Assembly (NCBI RefSeq): GCF_009742725.1
Contig: NZ_WPHG01000004.1
Location: 372,001 to 436,000, forward strand
Direction of reading: 5' to 3'
DNA from: Nitratireductor arenosus
Lineage (GTDB): Bacteria; Pseudomonadota; Alphaproteobacteria; Rhizobiales; Rhizobiaceae
DNA length: 64,000 nucleotides
The position numbers and the translations under genes are program-made. Under the pieces are notes generated by a model, which saw nothing but the letters and a program-made list of their open reading frames with translations, ran no database searches and was not told where the DNA came from. This document shows, piece by piece, positions 10,121-17,951 of the stretch (within the stretch, counting starts at the first letter, position 1; each line of letters starts with the position of its first letter).

Positions 10121-10933
10121 ATGATCCGGTCAGGTTTGATTTGGCTATCTTTACTGGCGGCCCTGGCGCCGGCCACGGCATCGGCCGGGACGCTGTGCAC
10201 GGTGATCGCCGATGCCGACACCGGCGCGCGCCTGCTCGAGGAGGGCACGTGCGATCTGCGCGCAACGCCGGCCTCGACCTTCAAGGTCGCGCTCGCCGTG
10301 ATGGGGTTCGATGCCGGCTTCCTGACCGACACACACGCGCCGGTGCTTGCCTACCGCGAGGGAGAGGTCGATTGGGGCGGCAAGAACTGGCGGCAGCCGA
10401 CGGAACCGACACGCTGGCTGAAATATTCGGTCGTCTGGTATTCGCAACGCATCACGCGCGCGCTCGGCCAGGATACGCTGAGGCGTTATGCGCGCGCCTT
10501 CGGCTACGGCAATGCCGATTTTTCCGGCGATCCGGGCAAGAATAACGGGCTCGAGCGGGCCTGGATCAGCTCTTCGCTTACGATCTCGCCGCTGGAGCAG
10601 GTGGCGTTCCTGCGCAAGCTGGTTACCGGGCGCCTGCCCGTCGGCCAGGCAGCGATGGACAAAACAATGCGGATCGTGGCGACGACCCAAACCGGCGACG
10701 GCTGGCGCGTTTCGGGCAAGACCGGCGGCGCCTATCCGCGCAAGGCGGACGGCAGTTTGGACCGGGCACGCGGTTTCGGGTGGTTCGTCGGCTGGGCGGA
10801 TCGCGGCGAGCGGCGGCTGGTCTTTGCCCGCCTGGCCCAGGACGAGACGCGCCAGGCCGGCTCGCCCGGTATCCGGGCCCGCGATGCGTTCTTGAAGACA
10901 TGGCCGACGATGGCCGCGACGATCGCCCCCTAG
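10121..10933 (+). CDS. Class D beta-lactamase (OXA-type)
   Basis: A 270-residue predicted periplasmic serine hydrolase that opens beta-lactam rings. An N-terminal signal peptide ends near ATASA (residue 22). All class D landmarks are present: Ser52-Thr-Phe-Lys55 with the nucleophile and carboxylatable lysine, the SxV motif in KYSVVWY, YGN in the AFGYGNADFSG segment, and KTGG in VSGKTGGAY. ATG at 10121 has AGGGGA just upstream; a TTG one codon earlier is less likely. It lies next to a P450 and a flavin oxidase with no sign of recent transfer. Whether it gives resistance or acts on cell-wall intermediates is not known. Confidence 0.9.
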   Translation: MIRSGLIWLSLLAALAPATASAGTLCTVIADADTGARLLEEGTCDLRATPASTFKVALAVMGFDAGFLTDTHAPVLAYREGEVDWGGKNWRQPTEPTRWLKYSVVWYSQRITRALGQDTLRRYARAFGYGNADFSGDPGKNNGLERAWISSSLTISPLEQVAFLRKLVTGRLPVGQAAMDKTMRIVATTQTGDGWRVSGKTGGAYPRKADGSLDRARGFGWFVGWADRGERRLVFARLAQDETRQAGSPGIRARDAFLKTWPTMAATIAP

Positions 10934-11028
10934 GCGGGCCACCAGAGGCCGATTGCCGGGCGATGCCCGGCTCCTGGACCACAACGCAAACATGGCGCCG
11001 AATGGCCAAGCTGCGCTATGGACCGGGG

Positions 11029-12273
11029 ATGAGCATCGAGACCGCCCTTGTCGCCGGCGCCGACCGGACCCAGCGCCGGCTGTCGCTTTCCCCACGCGCT
11101 CCCGCCTTCGTCCAGGATCCCTACCAGGCTTATGGCTGGCTGCACGCCCACATGCCGGCTTTTTACTGGCAGGATTACGGATTCTGGTGTTTTGCCGGCT
11201 TTGATACCGTCAACCGGCTGTTGCGCGACCGGCGGTTCGGGCGCGAAAACCGCTGGGGGCCGCCGGCGATCGTCGGCCCCGACCGCGCCCATCTCGCCGA
11301 TTTCGATGCGGTGGAGGCACGCTCACTGCTTGAACTGGAGCCGCCCGCCCACACGCGGTTGAGAAAACTGGTCAACCGGGCCTTCGTCTCGCGCCAGGTC
11401 GAGCGTCTGCGCCCGCGTGTCGAGGCGCTCGCGCACGCACTGATCGACCGTTTCGTGGACAAAGGCGAGGCCGACCTGCTGCCCGCCTTCGCGACCCCGA
11501 TCCCGGTCACGGTGATCGCGGAGATGCTGGGCGTACCGGTCGAGATGGGCGACCGGCTGGTTGCGTGGTCGAACCGGATGGTGGCGATGTACACGCTGAC
11601 CCAGGACCGTGAGACCGAGCACGACGCCAACCGCGCGGCACGCGACTTCGCCGCCTTCCTGCGCGGTTATGTCCGGGAGCGGCGTGAGGCGCCGGGCGAC
11701 GACCTCCTGAGCCTGTTGATCGAAGCCAGCGATGACGGCGAGCAGCTCGACGAGGACGAACTGATCTCGTCGGTGATCCTGCTGTTGAACGCCGGCCACG
11801 AGGCGACCGTGCACCAGACCGGCAACGCGGTGCGCACGCTGCTGGCCGAGGGCGGCGATCCGCGCCGGTTTTTCGAAACGCCGGAGGCAACAGCGGCCAC
11901 GGTCGAGGAATGCCTGCGGATCGACGCACCGCTGCATATGTTTACCCGCTATGCCTACGAGACGGTCGAGATTAAGCCCGGCATCACGGTGAACCCGGGC
12001 GAGCGCATCGGCCTGCTGCTGGGGGCGGCCAATTGCGACCCTGCCGCCTTTTCGGCGCCGCGCCGCTTCGACCCGGCGCGCGCCGACCAGAAGAACGTTA
12101 CCTTCGGGGCCGGCATCCATTTCTGCATCGGCGCGCCGCTCGCCCGGCTCGAGCTGCAGGTCGGCCTCAAGGTGCTGTTCGACCGGCTGCCCGGCCTCCG
12201 GTTGGCCGAGACGCCGCGCTATCGCGACATCTACCATTTCCGCGGGCTGGAACGGCTGAACGTACGCTTTTAG
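11029..12273 (+). CDS. Cytochrome P450
   Basis: A 414-residue soluble bacterial P450 mono-oxygenase. The heme-binding loop FGAGIHFCIGAPLARLE gives the axial ligand Cys366, the K-helix ExxR is Glu294-Cys-Leu-Arg297, and the I-helix oxygen-activation segment reads NAGHEATVH, where the usual acid before Thr is shifted (AGHEAT). No ferredoxin or ferredoxin reductase gene is adjacent, so electrons must come from elsewhere. ATG at 11029 follows a GGGG-rich site. It is convergent with the MarR gene and shares its strand with the beta-lactamase. The substrate is unknown. Confidence 0.92.
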   Translation: MSIETALVAGADRTQRRLSLSPRAPAFVQDPYQAYGWLHAHMPAFYWQDYGFWCFAGFDTVNRLLRDRRFGRENRWGPPAIVGPDRAHLADFDAVEARSLLELEPPAHTRLRKLVNRAFVSRQVERLRPRVEALAHALIDRFVDKGEADLLPAFATPIPVTVIAEMLGVPVEMGDRLVAWSNRMVAMYTLTQDRETEHDANRAARDFAAFLRGYVRERREAPGDDLLSLLIEASDDGEQLDEDELISSVILLLNAGHEATVHQTGNAVRTLLAEGGDPRRFFETPEATAATVEECLRIDAPLHMFTRYAYETVEIKPGITVNPGERIGLLLGAANCDPAAFSAPRRFDPARADQKNVTFGAGIHFCIGAPLARLELQVGLKVLFDRLPGLRLAETPRYRDIYHFRGLERLNVRF

Positions 12274-12289
12274 GCGCAAACCCGCCGGG

Positions 12290-12790
12290 CTAGCCTGGTT
12301 CAGCTTCCGGAAGTCCGGCGAGCAGCTTCGCGAGCAGTGCGTCGAGTTGTTCCTGCTCGGCGCGGCTGAGGGCCGCAACGACCCTGGCCTCGTTCTCGAC
12401 ATGGGCGCTCACCGCTTCATCGATCAGCGCCCTGCCCTTTTCGGTCAGGCCCGCCCGCAGCGCGCGGCGGTCGCGCGGGTCGGGCGCGCGGGCGATCAAA
12501 CCCTTGCCTTCCAGTCGGTCGAGCCGGCTGGTCATCGTGCCGGAGGTGACCATGGTGGCGGTGTAAAGCTCGGTCGGGCTGAGCGCGTAAGGCGCGCCCG
12601 CGCGACGCAGGGTCGCCAGCACGTCGAAATCGCCCGCCTGCAGCCCGAACCGGGCGAATAGCGGGTCGAGATGGTCGCGCGCGACCGCGCGGGCTGCCAC
12701 CGCGATCCGGCCGAGAACCGCCATCGGCAAAATATCGAGATCTGGACGTTCGCGCTGCCATTGCGCGATGGCGAGAGTGACGCGATCCAA
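12290..12790 (-). CDS. MarR family transcriptional regulator
   Basis: A 166-residue winged-helix dimer that typically represses a divergent gene and is released by a small ligand. The DNA-binding part includes LSPTELYTATMVTSGTMTSRLDRLE and the wing DPRDRRALRAGLTEKG. The start is TTG at 12790 with GGGAG about 9 bases upstream; no ATG fits. The 86-base gap to the divergent exporter gene contains a perfect palindrome TATCTTG-ATGA-CAAGATA, of the type MarR dimers bind, so this protein very likely controls both its own gene and the exporter. The ligand is unknown. Confidence 0.9.
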   Translation of the reverse strand: MDRVTLAIAQWQRERPDLDILPMAVLGRIAVAARAVARDHLDPLFARFGLQAGDFDVLATLRRAGAPYALSPTELYTATMVTSGTMTSRLDRLEGKGLIARAPDPRDRRALRAGLTEKGRALIDEAVSAHVENEARVVAALSRAEQEQLDALLAKLLAGLPEAEPG

Positions 12791-12810
12791 TCTTTTTCTC
12801 CCAATTTATC

Positions 12811-12839
12811 TTGACGAAATGTATCTTGATGACAAGATA
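12811..12839 (+). promoter_or_regulatory. Predicted promoter of the DMT exporter
   Basis: TTGACG at 12811-12816 is followed by a 17-base spacer and AAGATA at 12834-12839, a reasonable sigma-70 pair upstream of the exporter gene. The MarR-type palindrome occupies the spacer and -10 element, which suits repression by steric block. Confidence 0.5.
12822..12839. promoter_or_regulatory. MarR-type operator palindrome
   Basis: Perfect inverted repeat TATCTTG (12822-12828), 4-base centre ATGA, CAAGATA (12833-12839). A second half-site, TATCTTGA at 12807-12814, lies 15 bases away as a direct repeat, suggesting a second, weaker binding position toward the marR start. Confidence 0.8.
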
Positions 12840-12876
12840 TATGTCAATCGTCCCTATTGCCTCTGGAAGCCAAGCC

Positions 12877-13839
12877 ATGCCCGATCCCTCCGCCCCCCGC
12901 TCAGGCCCGCTGCTCGCCTTCGGCCTGCTCGTCGTCGTCGGCCTGTTCATCGGCCTGACGACCAATCTGGTCAAGTTCGCCACCGCGGCCGGCGCGGCGC
13001 CTTTCTCCTTCCTGTTCTGGTCGGTGGCGGGGTCGGGCGCGGTGCTGATGGCGGCGGCCGCAGCAAGCGGCCGGCTGCCGCGCGCCGACCGCCGCACCGG
13101 CGAATATTTCCTGGTGTCGGGCCTGCTGAGCCTTGCACTGCCGAATTTCCTGATCTTTTCCGCCGTGCCGCATGTCGGCGCTGGATTCGCCGCGATTTCC
13201 TTCGCCTTTCCGCCACTCTACACCTATGCAATGGCGATCGCGTTCGGCCTGGAACACTTCCGCAAGGTCCGCGGCGTGGGTATCCTGCTCGCGCTGGTCG
13301 GCGTCGTGATCCTGGCCGCCGCCAAGACGATGAGCGGCGACAGCTCGCCGGTCTGGATCGCGGCGACGCTGATCGCGCCCGTCATCATCGCCGCCGGCAA
13401 CATTTACCGCACCATGCGCTGGCCGCAGGGCGCTGGTTCGCTGTCATTGGCGCCGGGCATGCTTTTGGGCGCGGCCTTGCTGCTTGGCCTTGCAAGTCTG
13501 GCCGCCACGATCCCTCTGTCGCTGCCGGCGACGACGGCCGTGCTCGGCGCGCTCGCCGCCCAGATCGCGACCTTTTCGGCGATGTATCTGCTTTATTTCA
13601 TGCTGCAGAAGGTTGCCGGCCCGGTCTATCTCAGCCAGATCGGCTCGGTGGGCGCAATCAGCGGCGCGGCGGTGGCGATCCTGGTTCTGGGCGAGGCCGT
13701 GCCGCTGGGTCTGGTGCCGGCCGCCCTGCTGATCGGCGCCGGGATTTTTCTGCTTTCCAAGCGCTCCGGTTCCGCCGTCACCCCGCCCCGGCGCACCGAG
13801 CCCGCCGCAACGGCAACGCCGTGCCGCACGACAGGATGA
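12877..13839 (+). CDS. EamA/DMT family transporter
   Basis: A 320-residue inner-membrane protein with about ten hydrophobic segments in two EamA halves; the first starts at LLAFGLLVVVGLFIGLTTN and the second at WIAATLIAPVIIAAGNIYR. This family exports or exchanges small metabolites such as amino acids and drugs. ATG at 12877 is preceded by TGGAAG. The C-terminal tail after ISLLSKR-like residues is a short Pro/Ala-rich extension. Its promoter overlaps a MarR operator, so expression is probably inducible by the substrate or a related compound sensed by the divergent MarR protein. Confidence 0.9.
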   Translation: MPDPSAPRSGPLLAFGLLVVVGLFIGLTTNLVKFATAAGAAPFSFLFWSVAGSGAVLMAAAAASGRLPRADRRTGEYFLVSGLLSLALPNFLIFSAVPHVGAGFAAISFAFPPLYTYAMAIAFGLEHFRKVRGVGILLALVGVVILAAAKTMSGDSSPVWIAATLIAPVIIAAGNIYRTMRWPQGAGSLSLAPGMLLGAALLLGLASLAATIPLSLPATTAVLGALAAQIATFSAMYLLYFMLQKVAGPVYLSQIGSVGAISGAAVAILVLGEAVPLGLVPAALLIGAGIFLLSKRSGSAVTPPRRTEPAATATPCRTTG

Positions 13840-14635
13840 GCGCCGCGCGGGCAGAGGACCAAAGCGGGACGCCACGGCTAGGTTCGGCGGACACTCAATG
13901 CCCACTCCGTGGCCCACAACATTTCGGTCCTTAGACGCGGCAACCCGGCCCATAAACAAGGAAAGCACTGGGATCGCTCCCAGTGCCTCCCTGTTCGGAT
14001 CAGCAATCGTCTCAAGCGTCGTCCGAAGGACAAGCGCCGATCGGATCCGCTGAACCGGACGATTTCGGCAATGGCGCTTCCCGAAGAATCATTCCCTTCC
14101 CGAAATCTGCCCGCAGTTCCCAAGGACCTGCAAGCGCGCCGTCGAAGGACTTGACCGGCCTTCACGGCAGCATCGGCTCCGCTTTCCGCGTTCCAGACCG
14201 CTTTCAGCGGGTCCGCGGGACCCTGGCATCGCACCGTCTGGCGGGTCGCCCCGCCGTTCCATCCGGGCCAGCACGGGCTCAGGTTTGCCTTTCGGTTTTT
14301 CCCCGCGGTCCAGGCGGGACGTCCAAGCACCCGAGATGCCCGAACGTTATGCCCGCAATAGCGGAGCAACAAGATTGGAGGGCCTGTGGAAAACGGGGAT
14401 CAAGGGGAAAACCCACGAAATTTTGCGTCGATCCAGATTTTTGGGCAAATTTTCTCCACTCGATGGCTTTTCCCGCGCATTTCCTGCACCGCAATCGGGG
14501 AAATCTCCGCCCTCTCCCGCCGGCACGCATGGCGGGCATGGGACTTGTCCAGCCGGCTCTGTAACCGGTTTCATAGTCGCCGCCGTCGATTTCGGTTTCG
14601 CTTGTAACCGGGGCTCCAAGCAAGGAGGCACGATC
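13840..14635. other. Non-coding region of 796 bp before the M4 protease
   Basis: No frame here has recognisable protein character on either strand; long overlapping frames look like GC-driven noise. It contains two stable hairpins (13965-13986 and 14240-14255) and a direct repeat TGTAACCGG at 14560-14568 and 14603-14611, just upstream of the protease ribosome site. It is the longest gene-free stretch in the window and could hold a small RNA or a large control region. Confidence 0.5.
13965..13986. terminator. Stable hairpin downstream of the DMT exporter
   Basis: Perfect 9-base-pair stem GCACTGGGA / TCCCAGTGC with a TCGC loop. There is no T run on the plus strand; on the minus strand TTTCCTTG follows. 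It may be a terminator or part of a structured RNA. Confidence 0.4.
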
Positions 14636-15739
14636 ATGTGCGCAATTTGCGACGGCCACGCACGCAATCCCATCACCTGTATCGTCCCACCCCATATGCT
14701 GGAGGTGCTGGCGATCCGTGGCAGCAAGAAAACAGCAGCGATGGCGCGCTCGCTGCTCGACCAGACCCGCAAGGTCCGCCACGAGCGGGCCGAGTTCCGT
14801 ACCGGCAGGGCGATGCTGGAAGAAGCCGGTGCCATGGGCGGTTTCGTATCTACCGCATTGTCGCGCGCGGCGACTCAAAGCAACCTCGATCGCGCCATCC
14901 ATGACGGCGAGGGCAAAGCCGGCCTGCCCGGAAAGCTGCTGCGAAAGGAGGGCGACCCGGCGAGCGGAGACGCGGCCGTCGACGAGGCCTATGACGGCGC
15001 CGGCAATGTCTATCGCCTCTATTTCGAAGCGTTTTCGCGCGATTCACTCGACGGCAACGGCATGAAGCTGGTGCAAACCGTACACCACCGCCGCAACTAC
15101 AATAACGCCTTCTGGAATGGCGAGCAGATGGTGTACGGCGATGGCGACGGCGAGATTTTCCAGAAATTCACCGAGCTATCGGTGATCGGTCACGAGATGT
15201 CGCACGGCGTCGTCCAGTTTTCAGGCGGCCTACTCTACGAGGGCCAGTCGGGGGCGCTGAACGAAAGTTTCGCCGACGTGTTCGGGGCGCTGACCGTGCA
15301 ACGCAAGCTCGGGCTGGAGGCGCACGAAACCGACTGGCTGGTCGGCAAGGGGATACTCGGCCCCGATATTCGCGGCGTGGCGCTCAGAAGCATGAAGGCG
15401 CCCGGCACGGCCTATTCCGACGCCCTGCTCGGCCAGGACCCCCAGCCCTATCATATGGACTTCTTCGTCAACACGACCGGTGACAGTGGCGGCGTGCACA
15501 TCAATTCCGGCGTGCCCAACCACGCCTTCTACCTGTTCGCCCAATATCTGGGCGGCAAGGCCTGGGAGAAGCCCGGCACGATCTGGTACCAGACCATGCA
15601 GCGCCTCAACAATCCGGTCGCGACCTTCGCCCAATGGGCCGCGCAAACGGTGGAGGTGGCGATCGGGCTGCACGGCGCCGGCAGTCTGGAAGTGCTGTTT
15701 CTGAAACGGGCCTGGAAACTGGTCGGGCTACCGGTATAG
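14636..15739 (+). CDS. Protealysin-like M4 neutral metalloprotease
   Basis: A 367-residue thermolysin-family zinc endopeptidase. The zinc/catalytic motif is His186-Glu187-Met-Ser-His190, the third ligand is Glu210 in NESFAD exactly 20 residues later as in thermolysin, and the transition-state His288 lies in GGVHINSGVPNHAFY. There is no signal peptide; the short N-terminal propeptide carries CIVPPHMLEVLA, matching the PPL-type motif of protealysin-like proteases, which act in the cytoplasm or are released unusually. ATG at 14636 follows a perfect AAGGAGG. The next gene, 45 bases downstream, resembles the cognate inhibitor emfourin. A 117-residue upstream extension of the frame is not supported. 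Confidence 0.93.
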   Translation: MCAICDGHARNPITCIVPPHMLEVLAIRGSKKTAAMARSLLDQTRKVRHERAEFRTGRAMLEEAGAMGGFVSTALSRAATQSNLDRAIHDGEGKAGLPGKLLRKEGDPASGDAAVDEAYDGAGNVYRLYFEAFSRDSLDGNGMKLVQTVHHRRNYNNAFWNGEQMVYGDGDGEIFQKFTELSVIGHEMSHGVVQFSGGLLYEGQSGALNESFADVFGALTVQRKLGLEAHETDWLVGKGILGPDIRGVALRSMKAPGTAYSDALLGQDPQPYHMDFFVNTTGDSGGVHINSGVPNHAFYLFAQYLGGKAWEKPGTIWYQTMQRLNNPVATFAQWAAQTVEVAIGLHGAGSLEVLFLKRAWKLVGLPV

Positions 15740-15784
15740 GTTGATCCGGACATGGCTGGATCACTTGCAACGGAGTGCGCGGCG

Positions 15785-16072
15785 ATGCTGATCATCATTT
15801 CCACCAGCGGCGGGATCGGCGGGACCGGGCTTGGCGGCACGGAAAAACGGGTCGAGACCGACAGCCTCGACACGCCGCTGCGCGAAAAGGTCTGCGACCG
15901 CTTCGACCCCGCCACGCTCAAGACACTTGCCGGCAGCGCTGCCGGCCTGCGCGGCGCCGACCGCGTCGTCTATCATCTCACGGTGATCGACGGCGCCGGC
16001 GACAGGCACCGCTTCGACATTCCCGAGGCGGCGATGCCGGCCAACATGCTCGACATGCTCGATACGTTGTGA
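15785..16072 (+). CDS. Emfourin-like protease inhibitor
   Basis: A 95-residue protein with an N-terminal strand LIIISTSGGIGG and a C-terminal segment RHRFDIPEAAMPANMLDML, the layout of emfourin (M4in), the slow-binding inhibitor encoded next to protealysin. ATG at 15785 has CGGAG with 9-base spacing; an upstream ATG at 15752 has none. Its position 45 bases after the M4 protease on the same strand makes a protease-inhibitor operon almost certain. It lacks a signal peptide, as does the protease, so both probably meet in the cytoplasm. The assignment rests on context and pattern, not on an alignment. Confidence 0.75.
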   Translation: MLIIISTSGGIGGTGLGGTEKRVETDSLDTPLREKVCDRFDPATLKTLAGSAAGLRGADRVVYHLTVIDGAGDRHRFDIPEAAMPANMLDMLDTL

Positions 16073-16079
16073 TGAAAAC

Positions 16080-16099
16080 CGGCGGCGCCCGCGCCGCCG
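16080..16099 (-). terminator. Terminator between emfourin-like gene and metY
   Basis: Perfect 8-base-pair stem CGGCGGCG / CGCCGCCG with a CCCG loop; on the minus strand it runs into GGTTTTC, so it should end the metY transcript. Confidence 0.7.
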
Positions 16100-16118
16100 A
16101 TCTTGACGCCGCACGGGA

Positions 16119-17405
16119 TCAGCCGGCCTTGGCGAAGGCCTGCTCGAGATCGGCGATGATGTCGGCGGCGTCCTCGATGCCGACCGAAAGCCGCACGACG
16201 TCGGGCCCCGCGCCGGCGGCGGTCTGCTGTTCGTCCGACAATTGCTTGTGCGTGGTCGAGGCCGGATGAATGATCAACGAGCGCACGTCGCCGATATTGG
16301 CGAGGTGCGAGAACAGCTCGACATTTTCAACCACTTTCACGCCGGCGTCGAAGCCGCCTTTCAGCCCGAAAGTGAACACCGCGCCGGCGCCCTTGGGCGA
16401 GTATTTTTTCATCAGCGCGTGATTGGGGTCGGACGGCAGGCCCGGATAGGACACCCACTCGACCAGCGGATGTTTTTCGAGCCATTCGGCGACCTTCAGG
16501 GCGTTGTCGCAGTGGCGCTGCATCCTCAGCGCCAGCGTCTCGATGCCCTGCAGCAGCAAGAAGGCGTTGAAAGGCGAGATCGACGGCCCGAAATCGCGCA
16601 GGCCGAGTACCCGGCAGGCGATCGCGAAGGCGAAATTGCCAAAGGTCTCGTGCAGCACCATGCCGGCATATTCCGGCCGCGGTTCCGACAGCATCGGATA
16701 ATTGCCGGATTTGGACCAGTTGAACGTGCCGCCGTCGACGATCGCCCCGCCCATGGAGTTGCCGTGGCCGCCCATGAACTTGGTCAGGGAATGCACGACG
16801 ATATCGGCGCCGTGCTCGATCGGCCGCAGCAAATAGGGCGAGGCCATGGTATTGTCGACGATCAGCGGCAGGCCGTGCTTGCGCGCAATGTCGCCGATCT
16901 TTTCCAGATCGACGAACTTGCCGCCGGGATTGGCCAGGCTTTCGACGAAGATCGCCCGCGTCTTGTCGTCGATCAGCCCGTCGAAGCTTTCCGGCTCGTC
17001 AGTGTCGGCCCAGCGCACCTCCCAGCCGAAATTCTTGAAGGCATGCCCGAACTGGTTGATCGAACCGCCGTAAAGCTTGTTGGCGGAAACGAAATTGTCG
17101 CCAGGCCGCATGATGGTGTGGAAGATGAGCAACTGGGCGGCGTGGCCGGAGGCGGTGGCGAGCGCGGCGGTGCCGCCTTCAAGCGCGGCAATGCGCTCCT
17201 CGAGCACGGCCTGGGTCGGGTTCATGATGCGGGTGTAGATGTTGCCGAACGCCTTCAGCCCGAACAAAGAAGCGGCGTGGTCGACGTCGTCGAAGACGAA
17301 GGAGGTGGTCTGGTAGATCGGGGTTGCCCGCGCACCGGTTGCCGGATCGGGTTTGGCGCCGGCATGGATGGCAAGTGTGTCGAATCCGGGCGTGCGCTGA
17401 ACCAT
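16119..17405 (-). CDS. metY: O-acetylhomoserine sulfhydrylase/aminocarboxypropyltransferase
   Basis: A 428-residue cytoplasmic PLP enzyme that makes homocysteine from O-acetylhomoserine and sulfide in methionine synthesis. The Schiff-base lysine is in [13 protein letters not shown], and the N-terminal [29 protein letters not shown] region and central [17 protein letters not shown] segment are typical of MetY. The length is right for MetY, which is longer than cystathionine synthases. It lies downstream of a VOC protein, a sigma factor and a CoA-binding protein on the same strand. I looked for a SAM-II riboswitch upstream and did not find its conserved core. Confidence 0.94.
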   Translation of the reverse strand: MVQRTPGFDTLAIHAGAKPDPATGARATPIYQTTSFVFDDVDHAASLFGLKAFGNIYTRIMNPTQAVLEERIAALEGGTAALATASGHAAQLLIFHTIMRPGDNFVSANKLYGGSINQFGHAFKNFGWEVRWADTDEPESFDGLIDDKTRAIFVESLANPGGKFVDLEKIGDIARKHGLPLIVDNTMASPYLLRPIEHGADIVVHSLTKFMGGHGNSMGGAIVDGGTFNWSKSGNYPMLSEPRPEYAGMVLHETFGNFAFAIACRVLGLRDFGPSISPFNAFLLLQGIETLALRMQRHCDNALKVAEWLEKHPLVEWVSYPGLPSDPNHALMKKYSPKGAGAVFTFGLKGGFDAGVKVVENVELFSHLANIGDVRSLIIHPASTTHKQLSDEQQTAAGAGPDVVRLSVGIEDAADIIADLEQAFAKAG

Positions 17406-17534
17406 CTACTATCTCCCTGAATGGATGTGCGCGCCATACATCGCAAAGGGAGGGCGGCTTGGCAAAGCAGAAATTTGCGTGGCGCGGGAGCATCCGGGAT
17501 CAAACCCGTCGCCGCAAGCCGCCCCTTCGGTTGA

Positions 17535-17918
17535 CTATTTTCGCGAGCGGGGCTTTTCGGCCGCCTGGTAGAGGCCGAGACCAAAGCCGTCGGGGTCCTG
17601 AAAGTCGGCGCTCCATCCTCCGGGCGCTTCTTCGACCGGGGTCACGATGGTGACTCCCTGTTCGGCGAGCGCCGCCACGATGTCGTCGATGCCGCCATCC
17701 TCGAGGTCGAAGACCAGCGCCGGCGTGTTGCCGCGACTGGCCTCCATCTCGAAGAAGACCATGTCGAGACCGCTATCCAGCGTGCCTTGCAGCCAAAAGG
17801 GTTCGGCGCCCTCCTGGCGGACCAGACCCAACCCGAGGACGTCGTTGTAGAAAGCTTCCGTGCGGACGATATCCGAGACGTAGAAAACGATCGAAGCGCG
17901 ATGCGGTTTGGGCAACAT
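17535..17918 (-). CDS. VOC (glyoxalase/bleomycin-resistance fold) family protein
   Basis: A 127-residue single VOC domain: ASIVFYVSDIVRTEAFYNDVLGLGLV at the N-terminus and SADFQDPDGFGLGLYQ near the end, where the family places a metal ligand in the DPDG strand. Members are metal-dependent dioxygenases, isomerases or drug-binding proteins; no specific activity can be assigned. ATG at 17918 has AAGGA upstream; a GTG at 17951 is an alternative. It lies 33 bases after the sigma-factor gene on the same strand, so the two look like an operon, with this gene as possible target or partner. Confidence 0.8.
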   Translation of the reverse strand: MLPKPHRASIVFYVSDIVRTEAFYNDVLGLGLVRQEGAEPFWLQGTLDSGLDMVFFEMEASRGNTPALVFDLEDGGIDDIVAALAEQGVTIVTPVEEAPGGWSADFQDPDGFGLGLYQAAEKPRSRK

Positions 17919-17951
17919 GTTCGGGAGTTCCTTGTTGGAGACTTGATACAC

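Noticed and set aside
14285-14635. N-terminal extension of the M4 protease by 117 residues
   Set aside because: The extension has no family similarity, and a perfect ribosome site precedes the ATG at 14636, which also gives the right propeptide.
17461-17520. tRNA-like 3' end (GGGTTTGATCCC) near metY
   Set aside because: The loop is one base short, the acceptor stem does not pair and there is no anticodon arm, so it is only a hairpin.
17406-17534. Possible SAM-II riboswitch upstream of metY
   Set aside because: The minus-strand leader has a GCCACG and several short stems, but the conserved GATTTG and GCTAAA parts and the pairing partner for the first stem are missing.
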